A stretch of 34,385 nucleotides of DNA from positions 1 to 34,385 of the forward strand of contig JAJDZJ010000035.1 in the NCBI GenBank assembly GCA_022824685.1, given 5' to 3'. Position 1 is the first letter of the stretch. Each line of letters starts with the position of its first letter. Origin of the DNA: Caldilineaceae bacterium. Lineage in GTDB: Bacteria; Chloroflexota; Anaerolineae; Caldilineales; Caldilineaceae. A program made the translations under genes and the position numbers. This document shows, in pieces, positions 1 to 9,097 of this stretch. The notes under the pieces are model-generated. The model was not told the DNA's origin. It saw only the letters and a list, made by a program, of their open reading frames with translations, and did no database searches.

Positions 1-631
1 AGGCCCTCAGTCGGCGAGATAAGTTAAATTCTCCGTCTACGTGCCATCTTTCGTACATTTCCCTGTGTCTTACCCCGACCTGGAAGAGTATTCGGCTGCA
101 TTTCGATGTTCTGACCCAATTTAGATGCAATCGCCCTGATGTATTGGCGAAAACAACTGGAATGTTGTTATCGTGGGCCACCTCTTTGGCGACGACACCA
201 ACCGAACTGTGATAGCCCCCTGCAATGGCGACTACGCCTTCTTGATTGATGAGTCGCTCGCTCGCTGCCGCGCCGCGCTCCGGCAGGCCTTCGCTGTCTA
301 CTACGACCAGTTCAACCGGTTGCCCCAGCAGACCGCCGTTGCTGTTGATCTCATCTGCGGCTATGATCATCGCGTCCCGCATTGCCTCTCCGCCCACAAC
401 AGATCCAGGCGCGGACAGAGGAACCAGCGCGCCGATTCTGATGGCCCCGCGGTCTGCAGAAGGCCGCGATTCAGCCTGCGAAGATTCGTCGGATTCCTGT
501 TCTGCGGAGTCCAGTTGTTGCGAATCTGAAGCTGAACGCTCAGCGGGGGTTGGCGTTGAACAAGCTGCCAAGAGCAGCTGCCCGATTAAGAGCGCGGCGA
601 CACATATTGTGAAGGTAGATTGTGACCTCAA
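1..631 (-). CDS. Branched-chain amino acid-type ABC transporter substrate-binding lipoprotein, 5' part only (cut by window edge)
   Basis: Predicted extracytoplasmic receptor of a Leu/Ile/Val-type ABC importer (Peripla_BP_6 fold). I chose a TTG start at 631 because GGGAGG lies 5 nt upstream (637-642); an in-frame ATG at 649 has no such site. The protein opens with a hydrophobic signal and a lipobox LLAAC (Cys24). A Ser/Glu-rich linker follows, then the family's typical N-terminal lobe: IRIGALVPLSAPGS, ADEINSNGGLLGQPVELVVVD and VVAIAGGYHSS. The frame stays open to base 1, so the C-terminal lobe is missing. After about residue 150 (FANTS...) the match to the family becomes poor, although no stop appears. 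This could be divergence or poor sequence at a contig end. It follows the SDR gene in the same direction, 117 nt downstream. No permease or ATPase gene is in view, so the ligand cannot be stated. Confidence 0.82.
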   Translation of the reverse strand, partial: MRSQSTFTICVAALLIGQLLLAACSTPTPAERSASDSQQLDSAEQESDESSQAESRPSADRGAIRIGALVPLSAPGSVVGGEAMRDAMIIAADEINSNGGLLGQPVELVVVDSEGLPERGAAASERLINQEGVVAIAGGYHSSVGVVAKEVAHDNNIPVVFANTSGRLHLNWVRTSKCSRILFQVGVRHREMYERWHVDGEFNLSRRLRA

Positions 632-748
632 GATATCCTCCCGCTTCATGGTTTGGTAACTCTCAGTGGGTAATGGTGTATCACGATGGCTGCCTGGCCG
701 CGCCGCCGGCCATTTCTCCAGTCAGAAAACAGAACCTGCTGTCTCGGA

Positions 749-1642
749 TCACGTTCGCTCCTGCCCGTATTTGGGCATCCTGCTCAGGACAATTCTGTCG
801 CGCAGGGAGGTGGGCAACCGTTCGATCCAGCGCCTCAACTGGGCGTCGCGGCCAACCAGGTAGCGATTCCTGGGCCTGGCCGTCGTCAGAGCCCTCGACA
901 CGGTCCGCGCCACCTCCTCAGCTTCCACGCCCCGTTGTCCCGCCAGCGTTTCAGGAACGCTGGCCAGCAGTGGGCCGTATTTTTCGAACGCGTCGGCAGG
1001 ATAGTTCTGCAACTTTTCCTCAACGTAGCTCCGGGCCTTGTCCCAGATAACTGTATTGATCGCGCCCGGCTGAACGGACACAACATCAATTCCCCAGGGC
1101 CAGAGCTCGAGGCGCAACCCATCTGTGAGAGCCTCCAGGGCAAATTTCGATGCGCAGTATGGCGAGACAAGCGGCGTGGAACTGAACCCCGACATTGAAC
1201 TCATCATCACAATCCGGCCTTTCGCCCTGCGCAAAAGGGGAATGAACGCCTTGGTGACGGTGAGCGGAGCAATTGTGTTCGTTTCCAGGACCCTGCGCAG
1301 TTCAGCCGTGTCCAGGTATTCGAGCAGGCCGCCGACTGCGATGCCGGCGTTGTTGACCAGCCCGTGGAGACCCCCGCTCCCCACCTGCCGCCCCACCGCT
1401 TCTGCCGCCTCCGCAACCTGGTCGCCATCGGTCACATCCAGCAGGATCGTCTGCAACCCCGGCGTGCCCTCGTCCATCAGGTCCCTTGCATCACGCTCTT
1501 TGCGCACGGTCGCGAATACCCGCCAGCCCTCCCTGCCCATCCGCGCCGCGCAAGCGCGGCCGATGCCGCTGGAGGCTCCCGTGATCAGGACGGACCGGGG
1601 ATGCGCTTGGACCAGATTCTCGGATTTTCCTTCTCTAGCCAT
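749..1642 (-). CDS. Short-chain dehydrogenase/reductase (classical SDR)
   Basis: NAD(P)-dependent oxidoreductase of the classical SDR family, cytoplasmic, 297 aa from the ATG at 1642. An in-frame TTG at 1711 is possible but has no ribosome site. The Rossmann cofactor motif TGASSGIG lies near residue 20, the structural NNAG motif (LVNNAGIAVGG) follows, and the catalytic Ser (MMSSMSG) and YxxxK (PYCASK) are all present. The C-terminal part is longer than in FabG-type enzymes and carries an IERLPTSLRDRI helix. This layout recalls the retinol/17-beta-hydroxysteroid dehydrogenase-like branch that attacks bulky hydroxyl or keto substrates. It is the third SDR of a same-strand run and starts 126 nt after the preceding SDR gene. 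The substrate is unknown. Confidence 0.88.
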   Translation of the reverse strand: MAREGKSENLVQAHPRSVLITGASSGIGRACAARMGREGWRVFATVRKERDARDLMDEGTPGLQTILLDVTDGDQVAEAAEAVGRQVGSGGLHGLVNNAGIAVGGLLEYLDTAELRRVLETNTIAPLTVTKAFIPLLRRAKGRIVMMSSMSGFSSTPLVSPYCASKFALEALTDGLRLELWPWGIDVVSVQPGAINTVIWDKARSYVEEKLQNYPADAFEKYGPLLASVPETLAGQRGVEAEEVARTVSRALTTARPRNRYLVGRDAQLRRWIERLPTSLRDRIVLSRMPKYGQERT

Positions 1643-1768
1643 GTGGTTTTCAGACCGTACCGGTTCGGGGTCACCGCTTGCAATCGGGGTGGCCTGTTTG
1701 GCGTGCGGCAAACAGCGGTTTTCCTTGCGGATGGTTGGCCAGTCAGGCGCGTCCGGGCTGCTTACAGG

Positions 1769-2605
1769 TTAGATGCCCATTCCGCCGGTCACTTCGAGCA
1801 CGTGGCCTGTGATGTAGGCTGCCAGGGGCGAGGAGAGAAGAATGATTCCTGCGGCGGCCTCTTCGATCGTAGCAGGACGGCCAAGAGGAATTCGGGCGTG
1901 GATATCTTTGTCGAGCATCGAGCGGACCTTGGCGGGAATGCCCAGCGCCACTTCGCGACCACCGATCTCGATTGACTCCTCCTGAATCTCCTGGGGGCGA
2001 GTCAACCGTGTGTCGATGAAGCCAAAGGCAACGGCGTTGCACCGGATTCCCAACCTGCCCCACTCCTTTGCGATCGTCTTTGTCAACCCAACGATCCCCA
2101 TCTTCCCCGCCGCGTAGTTGGCCTGGCCGATATTGCCGTGCAGCCCGGATGTTGAGGAGACGTTCACGATGCACCGGTTGACTGTTGGTCCCCCGGACTC
2201 CAATTCGGCCGCGGCGGCATCCCGCAGATGAGGCGCGGCTGCACGTATCATACGAAACGGCGCGGTCAGATGGACGTCCAGTATCGCTTGCCATTGCTCG
2301 TCGCCGATCCTGTGCGCCATTCCATCCCAGGTATAGCCGGCATTGTTTACGAGGACGTTCAATCCGCCGAACTCTGCCGCCGCCGTCTCCAGCAGTTGTT
2401 CCGGAAAGGCTGGGTCCGTCACATCGCCGGCGACTGCGATCGCCTGCCCGCCGCGCGACAGAATCGTGCGCACGGTCTCGTCGGCTGGGCCAATTTCAAG
2501 GTCGTTCACAACGACGCTGGCCCCGTAGTCCGCGAATTGGAGCGCGGCGCTCGCGCCGATGCCCCGTCCGGCGCCTGTGATCACAACTGTCTGGTCTTGA
2601 AACAT
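1769..2605 (-). CDS. SDR family oxidoreductase, FabG / 3-hydroxyacyl-CoA dehydrogenase-like
   Basis: Predicted NAD(P)-dependent 3-oxoacyl/3-hydroxyacyl reductase or dehydrogenase, 278 aa from ATG 2605. A longer frame reaches 2692 but would run into the MaoC gene, and the cofactor motif TGAGRGIG sits only about 10 residues after this ATG. Other SDR marks are VLVNNAGYTWDGM, catalytic Ser (NVSSTSG), YxxxK (NYAAGK) and a C-terminal TGG motif (VTGGMGI). An insertion around IQEESIEIGG and KVRSMLDKDIHARIPLG is typical of the branch annotated as 3-oxoacyl-ACP reductase-like or multifunctional-enzyme dehydrogenase domains that work with MaoC hydratases. It lies 40 nt downstream of the MaoC gene, so the pair may run consecutive hydratase and dehydrogenase steps on a CoA thioester. 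The substrate is inferred only. Confidence 0.88.
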   Translation of the reverse strand: MFQDQTVVITGAGRGIGASAALQFADYGASVVVNDLEIGPADETVRTILSRGGQAIAVAGDVTDPAFPEQLLETAAAEFGGLNVLVNNAGYTWDGMAHRIGDEQWQAILDVHLTAPFRMIRAAAPHLRDAAAAELESGGPTVNRCIVNVSSTSGLHGNIGQANYAAGKMGIVGLTKTIAKEWGRLGIRCNAVAFGFIDTRLTRPQEIQEESIEIGGREVALGIPAKVRSMLDKDIHARIPLGRPATIEEAAAGIILLSSPLAAYITGHVLEVTGGMGI

Positions 2606-2645
2606 TCGGGAATCCGGGCTGTCCTGGCCAGCCGCCTCGTGAACG

Positions 2646-3128
2646 CTATCGGTCCTGGTTGAAGTAGAGGCGGGAAACCATCTCGGCAACACATGTTGGC
2701 TTTTCCACCCCTTCTATCTCAACGGTAACGTTGTGAATCAACTGCAGCCCGTTTCCCCGGACCTCCTCCACGGATTGCAGTTGCGTATTGGCGCGAATGC
2801 GAGAACCCGCGAGCAGTGGATGGGGAAAACGCACCCGGTTCAGACCGTAGTTGACCGTAAGCGCAATTCCCGGATACTTCGGTTTGTCCGGTTCGACCAT
2901 CCCTGTCAGATGGGGTATCAGGGCCAGCGTAAAGAAGCCGTGCGCGACCGGCGCGCCAAATGGTGAATCACGCGCGGCGCGCTCCACGTCGACGTGAATC
3001 CACTGGTGGTCCAGTGTTGCATCTGCAAAGGCGCTAATCATATCCTGCGTGACGGTAAACCAGTTGCTTGGGGCAGACTCAGCGCCGATATTCGATTGCA
3101 GGTCCTCATATGCTGCTTGGCGTGACAT
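2646..3128 (-). CDS. MaoC-family (R)-specific enoyl-CoA hydratase / dehydratase
   Basis: Single hot-dog domain protein of 160 aa, the usual size of a stand-alone MaoC hydratase, which adds water to trans-2-enoyl-CoA to give the (R)-3-hydroxyacyl-CoA. The hydratase signature is recognisable around residues 34-60 (FADATLD then IHVD), with Asp40 and His45 in the catalytic D-x4-H spacing. The usual Asn-Pro between them is replaced by Gln-Trp. The downstream APVAHGFFTLAL segment is the conserved central helix. A C-terminal strand (VEKPTCVAEMVSRLYF) closes the fold. It sits between two FabG-like SDR genes with gaps of about 34 and 40 nt, which supports one acyl-CoA pathway. The Gln-Trp change leaves some doubt about its substrate range. 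Confidence 0.9.
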   Translation of the reverse strand: MSRQAAYEDLQSNIGAESAPSNWFTVTQDMISAFADATLDHQWIHVDVERAARDSPFGAPVAHGFFTLALIPHLTGMVEPDKPKYPGIALTVNYGLNRVRFPHPLLAGSRIRANTQLQSVEEVRGNGLQLIHNVTVEIEGVEKPTCVAEMVSRLYFNQDR

Positions 3129-3162
3129 CGCTATCTCCGTTTTGTCTTATTGGGAATGTGAA

Positions 3163-3912
3163 TCAAGCCGTCATGCCGCCGTCCAGATTCAGAGCCTGGC
3201 CCGTTACGAATGCTGACTGGTCCCTACACAGCCAGAGGATCGCATCGGCGACTTCGCGCGGGAGCCCGAAGCGGCGCATGGGAATCCGTTCCAGCATCTT
3301 TTCTTTCCGGCGGGGATTGTCTCTGATGAGCGGCTCGATCAGCGGCGTGTCGGTGTAAACAGGACAGACTGCATTGACTCGTATGTTGTGGCGGGCCGCC
3401 TCCTGCGCGGCGACGCGGGTCAGGCCGATCACACCATGTTTGGAAGCAGTGTAGGCGGACTGGTACGGAAGGCCGCGCTTGCCGGCGATAGAGGCGACGT
3501 TGACAATTGAGCCGCCCGCGGCGGACATCCGCCTGATCTCCTCCTGCATACAGTAAAAGACGCCGTTGAGATTGACCGAGAGCACCCTGTCCCAACTGTC
3601 GTGTGGATAGGTATGGACAGCTTCCTGGGGCCCGCCAATGCCGGCATTGTTGACGGCAAAGTCCAGGCTGTCAAAGTGATCTGCGGCTGCCTCAAACAGG
3701 CGTTCCACCTCGTGAGCGTCCGAGACATCACATTGAACGAAGAGCCCTTCGGTTCCGCATTCCTGGACCAGGCGCAACGATTCTTCGCCCCCAACCAGGT
3801 TGATGTCCGCCAGGACGACCGAAGCGCCTTCTTGCGCGAAGCAGCATGCGGTTTCTCGCCCTATCCCCGATCCGGCGCCCGTCACCAGCGCCACCTTTCC
3901 TGCGAAGCTCAT
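3163..3912 (-). CDS. SDR family oxidoreductase, FabG-like
   Basis: Classical SDR of 249 aa from ATG 3912. A GAGAG ribosome site lies just upstream, and TGAGSGIG follows at about residue 11. An upstream in-frame extension to 4092 overlaps the solute-binding protein gene and reads as non-family sequence, so I reject it. The motifs are an Asp after beta-2 (VVLADIN, suggesting NAD+ preference), FAVNNAGIGG, catalytic Ser (VASIAG), YxxxK (AYTASK) and the C-terminal LDGG. The sequence fits the 3-oxoacyl-ACP reductase or glucose-dehydrogenase-like branch. It is 34 nt upstream of the MaoC gene in the same direction and 40 nt after the solute-binding lipoprotein gene. It is probably co-transcribed with both. 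The exact substrate is unknown. Confidence 0.9.
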   Translation of the reverse strand: MSFAGKVALVTGAGSGIGRETACCFAQEGASVVLADINLVGGEESLRLVQECGTEGLFVQCDVSDAHEVERLFEAAADHFDSLDFAVNNAGIGGPQEAVHTYPHDSWDRVLSVNLNGVFYCMQEEIRRMSAAGGSIVNVASIAGKRGLPYQSAYTASKHGVIGLTRVAAQEAARHNIRVNAVCPVYTDTPLIEPLIRDNPRRKEKMLERIPMRRFGLPREVADAILWLCRDQSAFVTGQALNLDGGMTA

Positions 3913-3952
3913 CGCATTCTCTCGAGATTGGACTGATATGACCGGTATCGCA

Positions 3953-5266
3953 TCAATTGGACTCCCCTTCAACGGGCTCCGTAAGCAGGGATTCCCCCAA
4001 CGCCTGCATTTCGACCAGAAAATCCGAGGCTTCGATCTGGGCGGCAAAGAGCTGTACCATACCCCGGTTGAAGGAATGCACAAGCGTCTCAAAACCGGAA
4101 GGCAGTTGCCAGACCCAGGCAGTGGTCACGGAATCGGCAAAGGGCGCCAGCAGAGGAAAATTCTCTCGCCACTCGTCCCGCTGCGCTGTCAACGCCGGCA
4201 TCCAGCCGCCGTCATTTGGCAGCGCGGCGACCACGGCAGGGCTGCTGAGAAAGGCTGCCAGCGCAAAGGCTTCCCGCTTCCAGGGCGAGTCTGCTGAGAC
4301 TGCATAACAGCTGGTGAACGCCACCGTGGTGTTGCGTCCTCCCGGCCCCGTGGGTAAAGGCGCGACACCATAGCGAAAGTTCGGGAATCCGGCCTTGAAG
4401 TATGGCGCGATCCAGTTTCCCTCTATAGTTATTGCCCCTTTGCCCTTTCCAAGGACCTCCCCAGCCCACTCATTGTTAGACTCGCCGGCATGTCCGGCAA
4501 AATTGTCTCGAAAAATCTGAATGTACCACTCCATGGCCGCGGCGGCTGCCTCAGATTGAACGGACAGGCCGCCGTCCGCGTCGATCATTGTACCACCAGC
4601 CGCAAACAGAAAGGGCAGCCAGCGGGAAAGGTCTGGCGATTCGATGAAGCCGAATCGGTTTCGTTCCACGTCGGTCTGTTTAATCGCGACTGTCCTTAAC
4701 GCCCCCCAGTCCGTTGGGGGCGCAAGGCCGGACCCGGCCAATCCCGCGCTGTCGTAAACGAGGCCAAGCGTCCGCACTTCCCGCGGCAGACAGTAACGCT
4801 GTTCCGCTCCTCCCCTCTGAGGCCATACGAAGGCCGCCGCCAGGTTCGGAGGATAACCGGCAGGGTCGTAGAAACCCTCCTCCGCCGGGGCGAGAAGACC
4901 CTGAGCAACCAGGTCTGGAAAGAGGAAGCCTGTAACCGCAACCAGGTCCGGCGGCCTATCTCCTCGCAGCGCCCCGCGAAGCTCTTCAGTATAGTTGGCA
5001 GAGGTGGACAGTTCAACTTGCATCTCCCTATCCGCGGCCCAGGAAGCAATGCGGGCCCGAAGCGCTTGAGAGACCTCGCCCTCCTCGATCAGGAAAACGC
5101 GGAGATCACGCGTCTGTGAAACCGGTTCACTCTGCCCTGGCAGAAAAGGCAGTTCAGGCAGACGATTCCGAGAAGGAAGCGCGTCGCATCCGGTCAGAAG
5201 CAGGAACAGAAAGAGGAGGCTCAGGGCCCTTCCCGCTCTCCGGAGGAAGAAGGGGAAATCTGCCAT
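3953..5266 (-). CDS. Extracellular solute-binding lipoprotein, family 1 (ABC sugar-type)
   Basis: Predicted surface lipoprotein receptor of the family-1 (maltose/glycerol-phosphate-like) solute-binding proteins, 437 aa. The start ATG 5266 has GAGGAGAAGGG upstream. A hydrophobic signal ends in LLLTGC (lipidated Cys27). A Pro-rich linker follows, then a two-lobe binding protein: a PPDLVAVTG strand, WLPFLFAAGGTMIDADG, KGAITIEGNWIAPYF and YGVAPLPTG, all typical of the family. The C-terminal helices include ALAAFLSSPAVVAAL. No permease or ATPase gene is near, so it may serve a transporter encoded elsewhere or a shared ATPase. It starts 34 nt after the gcvH stop and ends 40 nt before an SDR start, an odd setting for a sugar receptor. 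The ligand is unknown. Confidence 0.88.
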   Translation of the reverse strand: MADFPFFLRRAGRALSLLFLFLLLTGCDALPSRNRLPELPFLPGQSEPVSQTRDLRVFLIEEGEVSQALRARIASWAADREMQVELSTSANYTEELRGALRGDRPPDLVAVTGFLFPDLVAQGLLAPAEEGFYDPAGYPPNLAAAFVWPQRGGAEQRYCLPREVRTLGLVYDSAGLAGSGLAPPTDWGALRTVAIKQTDVERNRFGFIESPDLSRWLPFLFAAGGTMIDADGGLSVQSEAAAAAMEWYIQIFRDNFAGHAGESNNEWAGEVLGKGKGAITIEGNWIAPYFKAGFPNFRYGVAPLPTGPGGRNTTVAFTSCYAVSADSPWKREAFALAAFLSSPAVVAALPNDGGWMPALTAQRDEWRENFPLLAPFADSVTTAWVWQLPSGFETLVHSFNRGMVQLFAAQIEASDFLVEMQALGESLLTEPVEGESN

Positions 5267-5300
5267 GCTTCCCTTCTCCTCGATGCTTCCCTGGCTTTCT

Positions 5301-5693
5301 TCACTGCTGACTCTCAACGAACGCTGAATAGGCATCTGCGTCCATCAGGTTCTCCAGCTCGGCAGCGTCTTCGACGACTATTTTCAGGAACCAGGCGCCG
5401 TAGGGGTCGCTGTTTACCAGCTCCGGCGTTTCGTTCAATTCCTCGTTGACCGCGGCGACAGAGCCGGAAACGGGGGCGATGATGTCTTCGGCCGCCTTGA
5501 CCGACTCGACGACTGCGACGGCTTCACCGGCGGTAACTTCGGAGCCGATCTCAGGCAGTTCGACAAACACGATGTCACTCATCATATCCTGCGCCGCATC
5601 GCTGATGCCAATGACGACCTGCTCCTTCTCCTGTCTCACCCATTCGTGCGTGTCGGCGTACATCAGATTCGACTCGTATTGGTAGGATGCCAT
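5301..5693 (-). CDS. gcvH: Glycine cleavage system H protein
   Basis: Lipoyl-carrier protein of the glycine cleavage system. It shuttles the aminomethyl group between the P, T and L proteins in the cytoplasm. At 130 aa it has the standard length. The lipoyl-lysine site is clear: VVESVKAAEDI places the modified Lys at residue 66. The flanking GIS-A, PEIG-V-G-AV-VESVKA and SG-V--VN-EL-PELVN-DPYG-GW-like pattern is complete, with YGAWFLKI here. AAGGA precedes the ATG by about 8 nt. No gcvT, gcvP or lipoate ligase gene lies nearby. Instead a solute-binding lipoprotein follows 34 nt downstream. An H protein outside a gcv operon is common in bacteria, and some such copies serve lipoyl synthesis or relay rather than glycine catabolism. 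Confidence 0.95.
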   Translation of the reverse strand: MASYQYESNLMYADTHEWVRQEKEQVVIGISDAAQDMMSDIVFVELPEIGSEVTAGEAVAVVESVKAAEDIIAPVSGSVAAVNEELNETPELVNSDPYGAWFLKIVVEDAAELENLMDADAYSAFVESQQ

Positions 5694-5839
5694 TCAGATA
5701 TTCCTTTGTTGCCTGGGCCGCCAGAGTACAGTCGGCCGGTTTCTCGCGCTGGCAGGACCCACCGGGCAAAATTGACCGTCAATGGGGTCGCGGGGCTTAC
5801 GGCAGGGCCTGCCTTGCCAAGTCTTCGACCAGTTCGTGT

Positions 5840-8800
5840 CTATTGTACTCTGTTTAAGCCAACAGTCACTTCTTCTTCACCTATCGGAAACGTGACAGCT
5901 TCACCGTCAAATGTGCCTCCGAATTCACTCGTCAGACTGAATTCAAGCGTAAGCGTCTCGGTTGCAATATAGCTTCTGTGCGCCGAAATCAGTTTCGTCA
6001 TCAGTGGTGAATCGGACACCGTCAAGTTGATGCGGTCACTGATTTCCAGTTCGGAGTCCTTGCGCAGCTGCTGGACGCGGCGTACCAGCTCGCGCGCCTG
6101 CCCCTCTAGCTCCAGTTCCGGTGTCAATGTCGTTGAGACTGCGACAAGATAGCCCCCATCTTCGGCCACGGCAAGGCCGGCTCGGGGCGTCCTGCGAATC
6201 TCCACATCCTCCGGCTCGACAGTGTATTCCCCGTTCTCCCCAACCACGGTCACCGAATCGCCGGCGTCAAATCGGGCGGCCAGTTCACTCTGGTCCATTT
6301 CAGCAAACCGGCTCCTGATTACAGGATAGCCGCGGCCATATTTCTGGCCAAGCTGTTTCGGTAGCGGAAAGACACTCACTTCGACCAGGTCATCGGCTTC
6401 ACCGGCAAACGTCAGCTCCTTTACATTCAGTTCGGACAGGAGCAGGGCTTTCACCCGCTCCAGTCCCGAATTCTCTGATTCAGTTCGGGCGCGAATGACA
6501 ACCCGTTGTAGCGGCTGCCGCACCTTCAAAGCCGCGGACTCTCGCGCCGCCCGGCCCAGCGTTGTCACCTTCTGCGCAAGGTCCATGTCGGCATGGAGGC
6601 GGTCGTCAATGGCGGTCTCGTCAACGTGCGGCCACCTCGCCAGATGGACTGAGTCCGGCGCGCCCGATTCGACGCCGGCTACCAGGTTCTGGTAGATCTC
6701 CTCGGCCATGAAGGGAATCGCGGGCGCAAGCAGTTTCGACAAAGTGACCAGCGCTTGCCAGAGCGTGGACAGGGCCGCGGCGTCGCCGTCCCAGAACCGC
6801 CGCCGGTTGAGCCGCACATACCAGTTGCTGAGCTCGTCGACAAAGTCTGCGATGGGCCGGGTTGCCGCCGTGACGTCGTAGGCTTCATAGGCTGCCGTCA
6901 CGTCGCGCGCCAACCGGTTCAACCCGGACAGCAGCCATCGATCCAGAAGTTGGGACGCCTCGGCCGGCGCGGAGGGATCCGGTCCAGACCCGTTCCCTTC
7001 CTGGGCTTCGGCGAGATTGGCATACACAACGAAGAAACTGTACGTATTCCAAAGTGTATTAAGAAAACGCCGCTTTACCTCCGCGACCAGGTTGCCGCTG
7101 AATCGGCGGGCGTTTCCGGGCGGGCCGGCCGTGTACATGTACCATCGGGTCGCGTCGGCGCCGTGTTCAGCGAAAACCTGCCAGGGGTTGACCACATTGC
7201 CCCTGGACTTGCTCATCTTGGAGCCGTCCTCTGCCAGAATGTGACCGAGGCAGATGACGTTTTTGAACGCAGGGCGGTCAAACAAGAGTGTGCTGACTGC
7301 GTGAAGCGTATAGAACCATCCGCGCGTCTGATCGATCGCTTCACAGATGTAGTCGGCCTGCTGATAGGTCTCCCACTCCTCCTGATTCGAGAACGGGTAG
7401 TGCCACTGAGCAACCGGCATCGAACCGCTGTCGAACCAGACATCACATAGCTCGCTGACGCGGCGCATCGTGCCGCCGTCGGGGGCAGGCCAGGTGATCT
7501 CATCCACGAACGGTCGGTGCAGATCCAACTCCTTGAGGTCCTGCCCGCTCTTTTCCGACAGTTCGGCTAGGCTGCCGATGCACTCCATGTAGTCGCTGCC
7601 GGGAGCGTCGCTCTTCCAAATTGGAATCGGTGTGGCCCAGTAGCGATCACGCCCCAAGGCCCAGTCCACGTTGTTTTCCAGCCAGCGCCCAAACCGCCCA
7701 CTGCGGATATGGTCGGGCACCCAGTTGATTGTGTCGTTCAGCGCCACCAACCTGTCCTTGAATTCGCTGGTGCGCAGGTACCAGGTCTCTTTCGCCCAGT
7801 AGATCAGGGGCGTGTCGCATCTCCAGCAGAACGGGTAGGTGTGTTCATAGGTACCGGCCTTGTATAGAAGCCCCCTCGCCTTCAGGTCCTCGGTAATCCG
7901 GGGATCGGCATCTTTGACGAAGAGGCCGGCCCAAGGGGTCACCTCCTCTTTGAACTGTCCCAGGGCGTCAACAGTGTGAAACACCGGCAGGTTGTAGGAC
8001 TGCCCGACAGCGAGGTCGTCCGCGCCAAAGGCCGGGGCAATGTGTACGATACCCGTGCCGTCGTCAGTGCTGACGAAATCGGCGGCGATGACGTAGGCAT
8101 AACGCTCCTCAACAGGGGGGCCGAAACGGAACAGGGGCTCGTACTCTTTGCCGATGAGCGCTTCCCCTTTCATCTCGTCCACCAACGCATAGCCTGGCGC
8201 GAGCACATCTTCGGCCAACTCCTTCGCCACATAGAGGAGCGAGCTGGATTGGTCCCTAACCTTGAGGTAGTCGATGCCTTCGCCGACAGCCAGCGCCGCG
8301 TTGCCGGGCAGCGTCCAGGGAGTCGTGGTCCACGCCAGCAGAAAGGTGTCCTCCTCGTCCTTCACCGCAAACTTAACGTACACGCTCGGGTCGACGGTTC
8401 CTTCCTGGTACCCCAGCGAGAGTTCGTGGCTGCTGAGCGGCGTGCCGCAGCGAGGACAGTATGGGACGACCTTGTACCCTTCAAAAAGGAGGCCCTTGTT
8501 CCAAAGCTGTTGCAAAATCCACCAGAGAGACTGCACGTATTCATTGTTCATCGTCACGTAAGCGTCGTCGAGGCTGACCCAGAATGCCATTCTTTCGGTC
8601 AGGGCTTCCCAGTCACTGAGATACTCCCAAACCGATTCCTTGCACATCTGGTTGAACTTGGCGACGCCGTACTCTTCGATTTGCTCCTTCCCGGTGAGGC
8701 CGAGCTGTTTCTCGACCTCCAGCTCCACCGGGAGGCCATGGGTGTCCCAACCGCCTTTGCGCAAGACGTGATAGCCCTGCATCGTCTTGTAGCGGGGAAA

Positions 8801-9058
8801 CATGTCCTTGAACGCGCGTGCGAGAACATGGTGGATGCCCGGTCGGCCATTGGCTGTGGGCGGACCTTCGAAGAAGACATATTCAGGGCCGCCCTCCCGT
8901 TCCTGCATGGACCGCTCGAAGACACTCTTTTCCTTCCAAAGCTTCAGGATCGCCTCTTCACGCTCAGGAAAGGAAACGCTGGCGGGCACCGGCTTTAATT
9001 TGCCGCGCTCGCCGCGTCCGTTTGTCGCGGGGGGCGAACCGGAGGTTGACTGAGTCAT
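5840..9058 (-). CDS. ileS: Isoleucyl-tRNA synthetase, type 2 (eukaryote-like)
   Basis: Charges tRNA-Ile with isoleucine using ATP; 1072 aa, a normal length. The start ATG 9058 has AGGGA 7 nt upstream. The class I HIGH region reads [10 protein letters not shown] (residues 71-80) and the second signature is [10 protein letters not shown] near residue 615. The CP1 editing domain is intact ([16 protein letters not shown], then [13 protein letters not shown]). The tRNA-binding and anticodon domains follow, and the C-terminal DUF5915-like part ends in VTVGLNRV. The [12 protein letters not shown] wording and lack of a C-terminal zinc Cys cluster mark the type-2 IleRS group. That group is known from other bacteria to include mupirocin-tolerant enzymes; tolerance here is only an inference. 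It follows an AlaX-like gene by 39 nt, behind an isoleucine T-box. Confidence 0.97.
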   Translation of the reverse strand: MTQSTSGSPPATNGRGERGKLKPVPASVSFPEREEAILKLWKEKSVFERSMQEREGGPEYVFFEGPPTANGRPGIHHVLARAFKDMFPRYKTMQGYHVLRKGGWDTHGLPVELEVEKQLGLTGKEQIEEYGVAKFNQMCKESVWEYLSDWEALTERMAFWVSLDDAYVTMNNEYVQSLWWILQQLWNKGLLFEGYKVVPYCPRCGTPLSSHELSLGYQEGTVDPSVYVKFAVKDEEDTFLLAWTTTPWTLPGNAALAVGEGIDYLKVRDQSSSLLYVAKELAEDVLAPGYALVDEMKGEALIGKEYEPLFRFGPPVEERYAYVIAADFVSTDDGTGIVHIAPAFGADDLAVGQSYNLPVFHTVDALGQFKEEVTPWAGLFVKDADPRITEDLKARGLLYKAGTYEHTYPFCWRCDTPLIYWAKETWYLRTSEFKDRLVALNDTINWVPDHIRSGRFGRWLENNVDWALGRDRYWATPIPIWKSDAPGSDYMECIGSLAELSEKSGQDLKELDLHRPFVDEITWPAPDGGTMRRVSELCDVWFDSGSMPVAQWHYPFSNQEEWETYQQADYICEAIDQTRGWFYTLHAVSTLLFDRPAFKNVICLGHILAEDGSKMSKSRGNVVNPWQVFAEHGADATRWYMYTAGPPGNARRFSGNLVAEVKRRFLNTLWNTYSFFVVYANLAEAQEGNGSGPDPSAPAEASQLLDRWLLSGLNRLARDVTAAYEAYDVTAATRPIADFVDELSNWYVRLNRRRFWDGDAAALSTLWQALVTLSKLLAPAIPFMAEEIYQNLVAGVESGAPDSVHLARWPHVDETAIDDRLHADMDLAQKVTTLGRAARESAALKVRQPLQRVVIRARTESENSGLERVKALLLSELNVKELTFAGEADDLVEVSVFPLPKQLGQKYGRGYPVIRSRFAEMDQSELAARFDAGDSVTVVGENGEYTVEPEDVEIRRTPRAGLAVAEDGGYLVAVSTTLTPELELEGQARELVRRVQQLRKDSELEISDRINLTVSDSPLMTKLISAHRSYIATETLTLEFSLTSEFGGTFDGEAVTFPIGEEEVTVGLNRVQ

Positions 9059-9097
9059 TTTGCTTTCCCTGTTGATTGCTTGATTTCAAACCTGACT

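Noticed and set aside
5694..5839. Glycine riboswitch upstream of gcvH
   Set aside because: I found no glycine aptamer core. Only the short palindrome TTGACCGTCAA (5772-5782) and a GGCAGG/CCTGCC hairpin are present.
7976..8998. Plus-strand open frame (340 aa) inside ileS
   Set aside because: Antisense shadow of the IleRS catalytic and editing domains.
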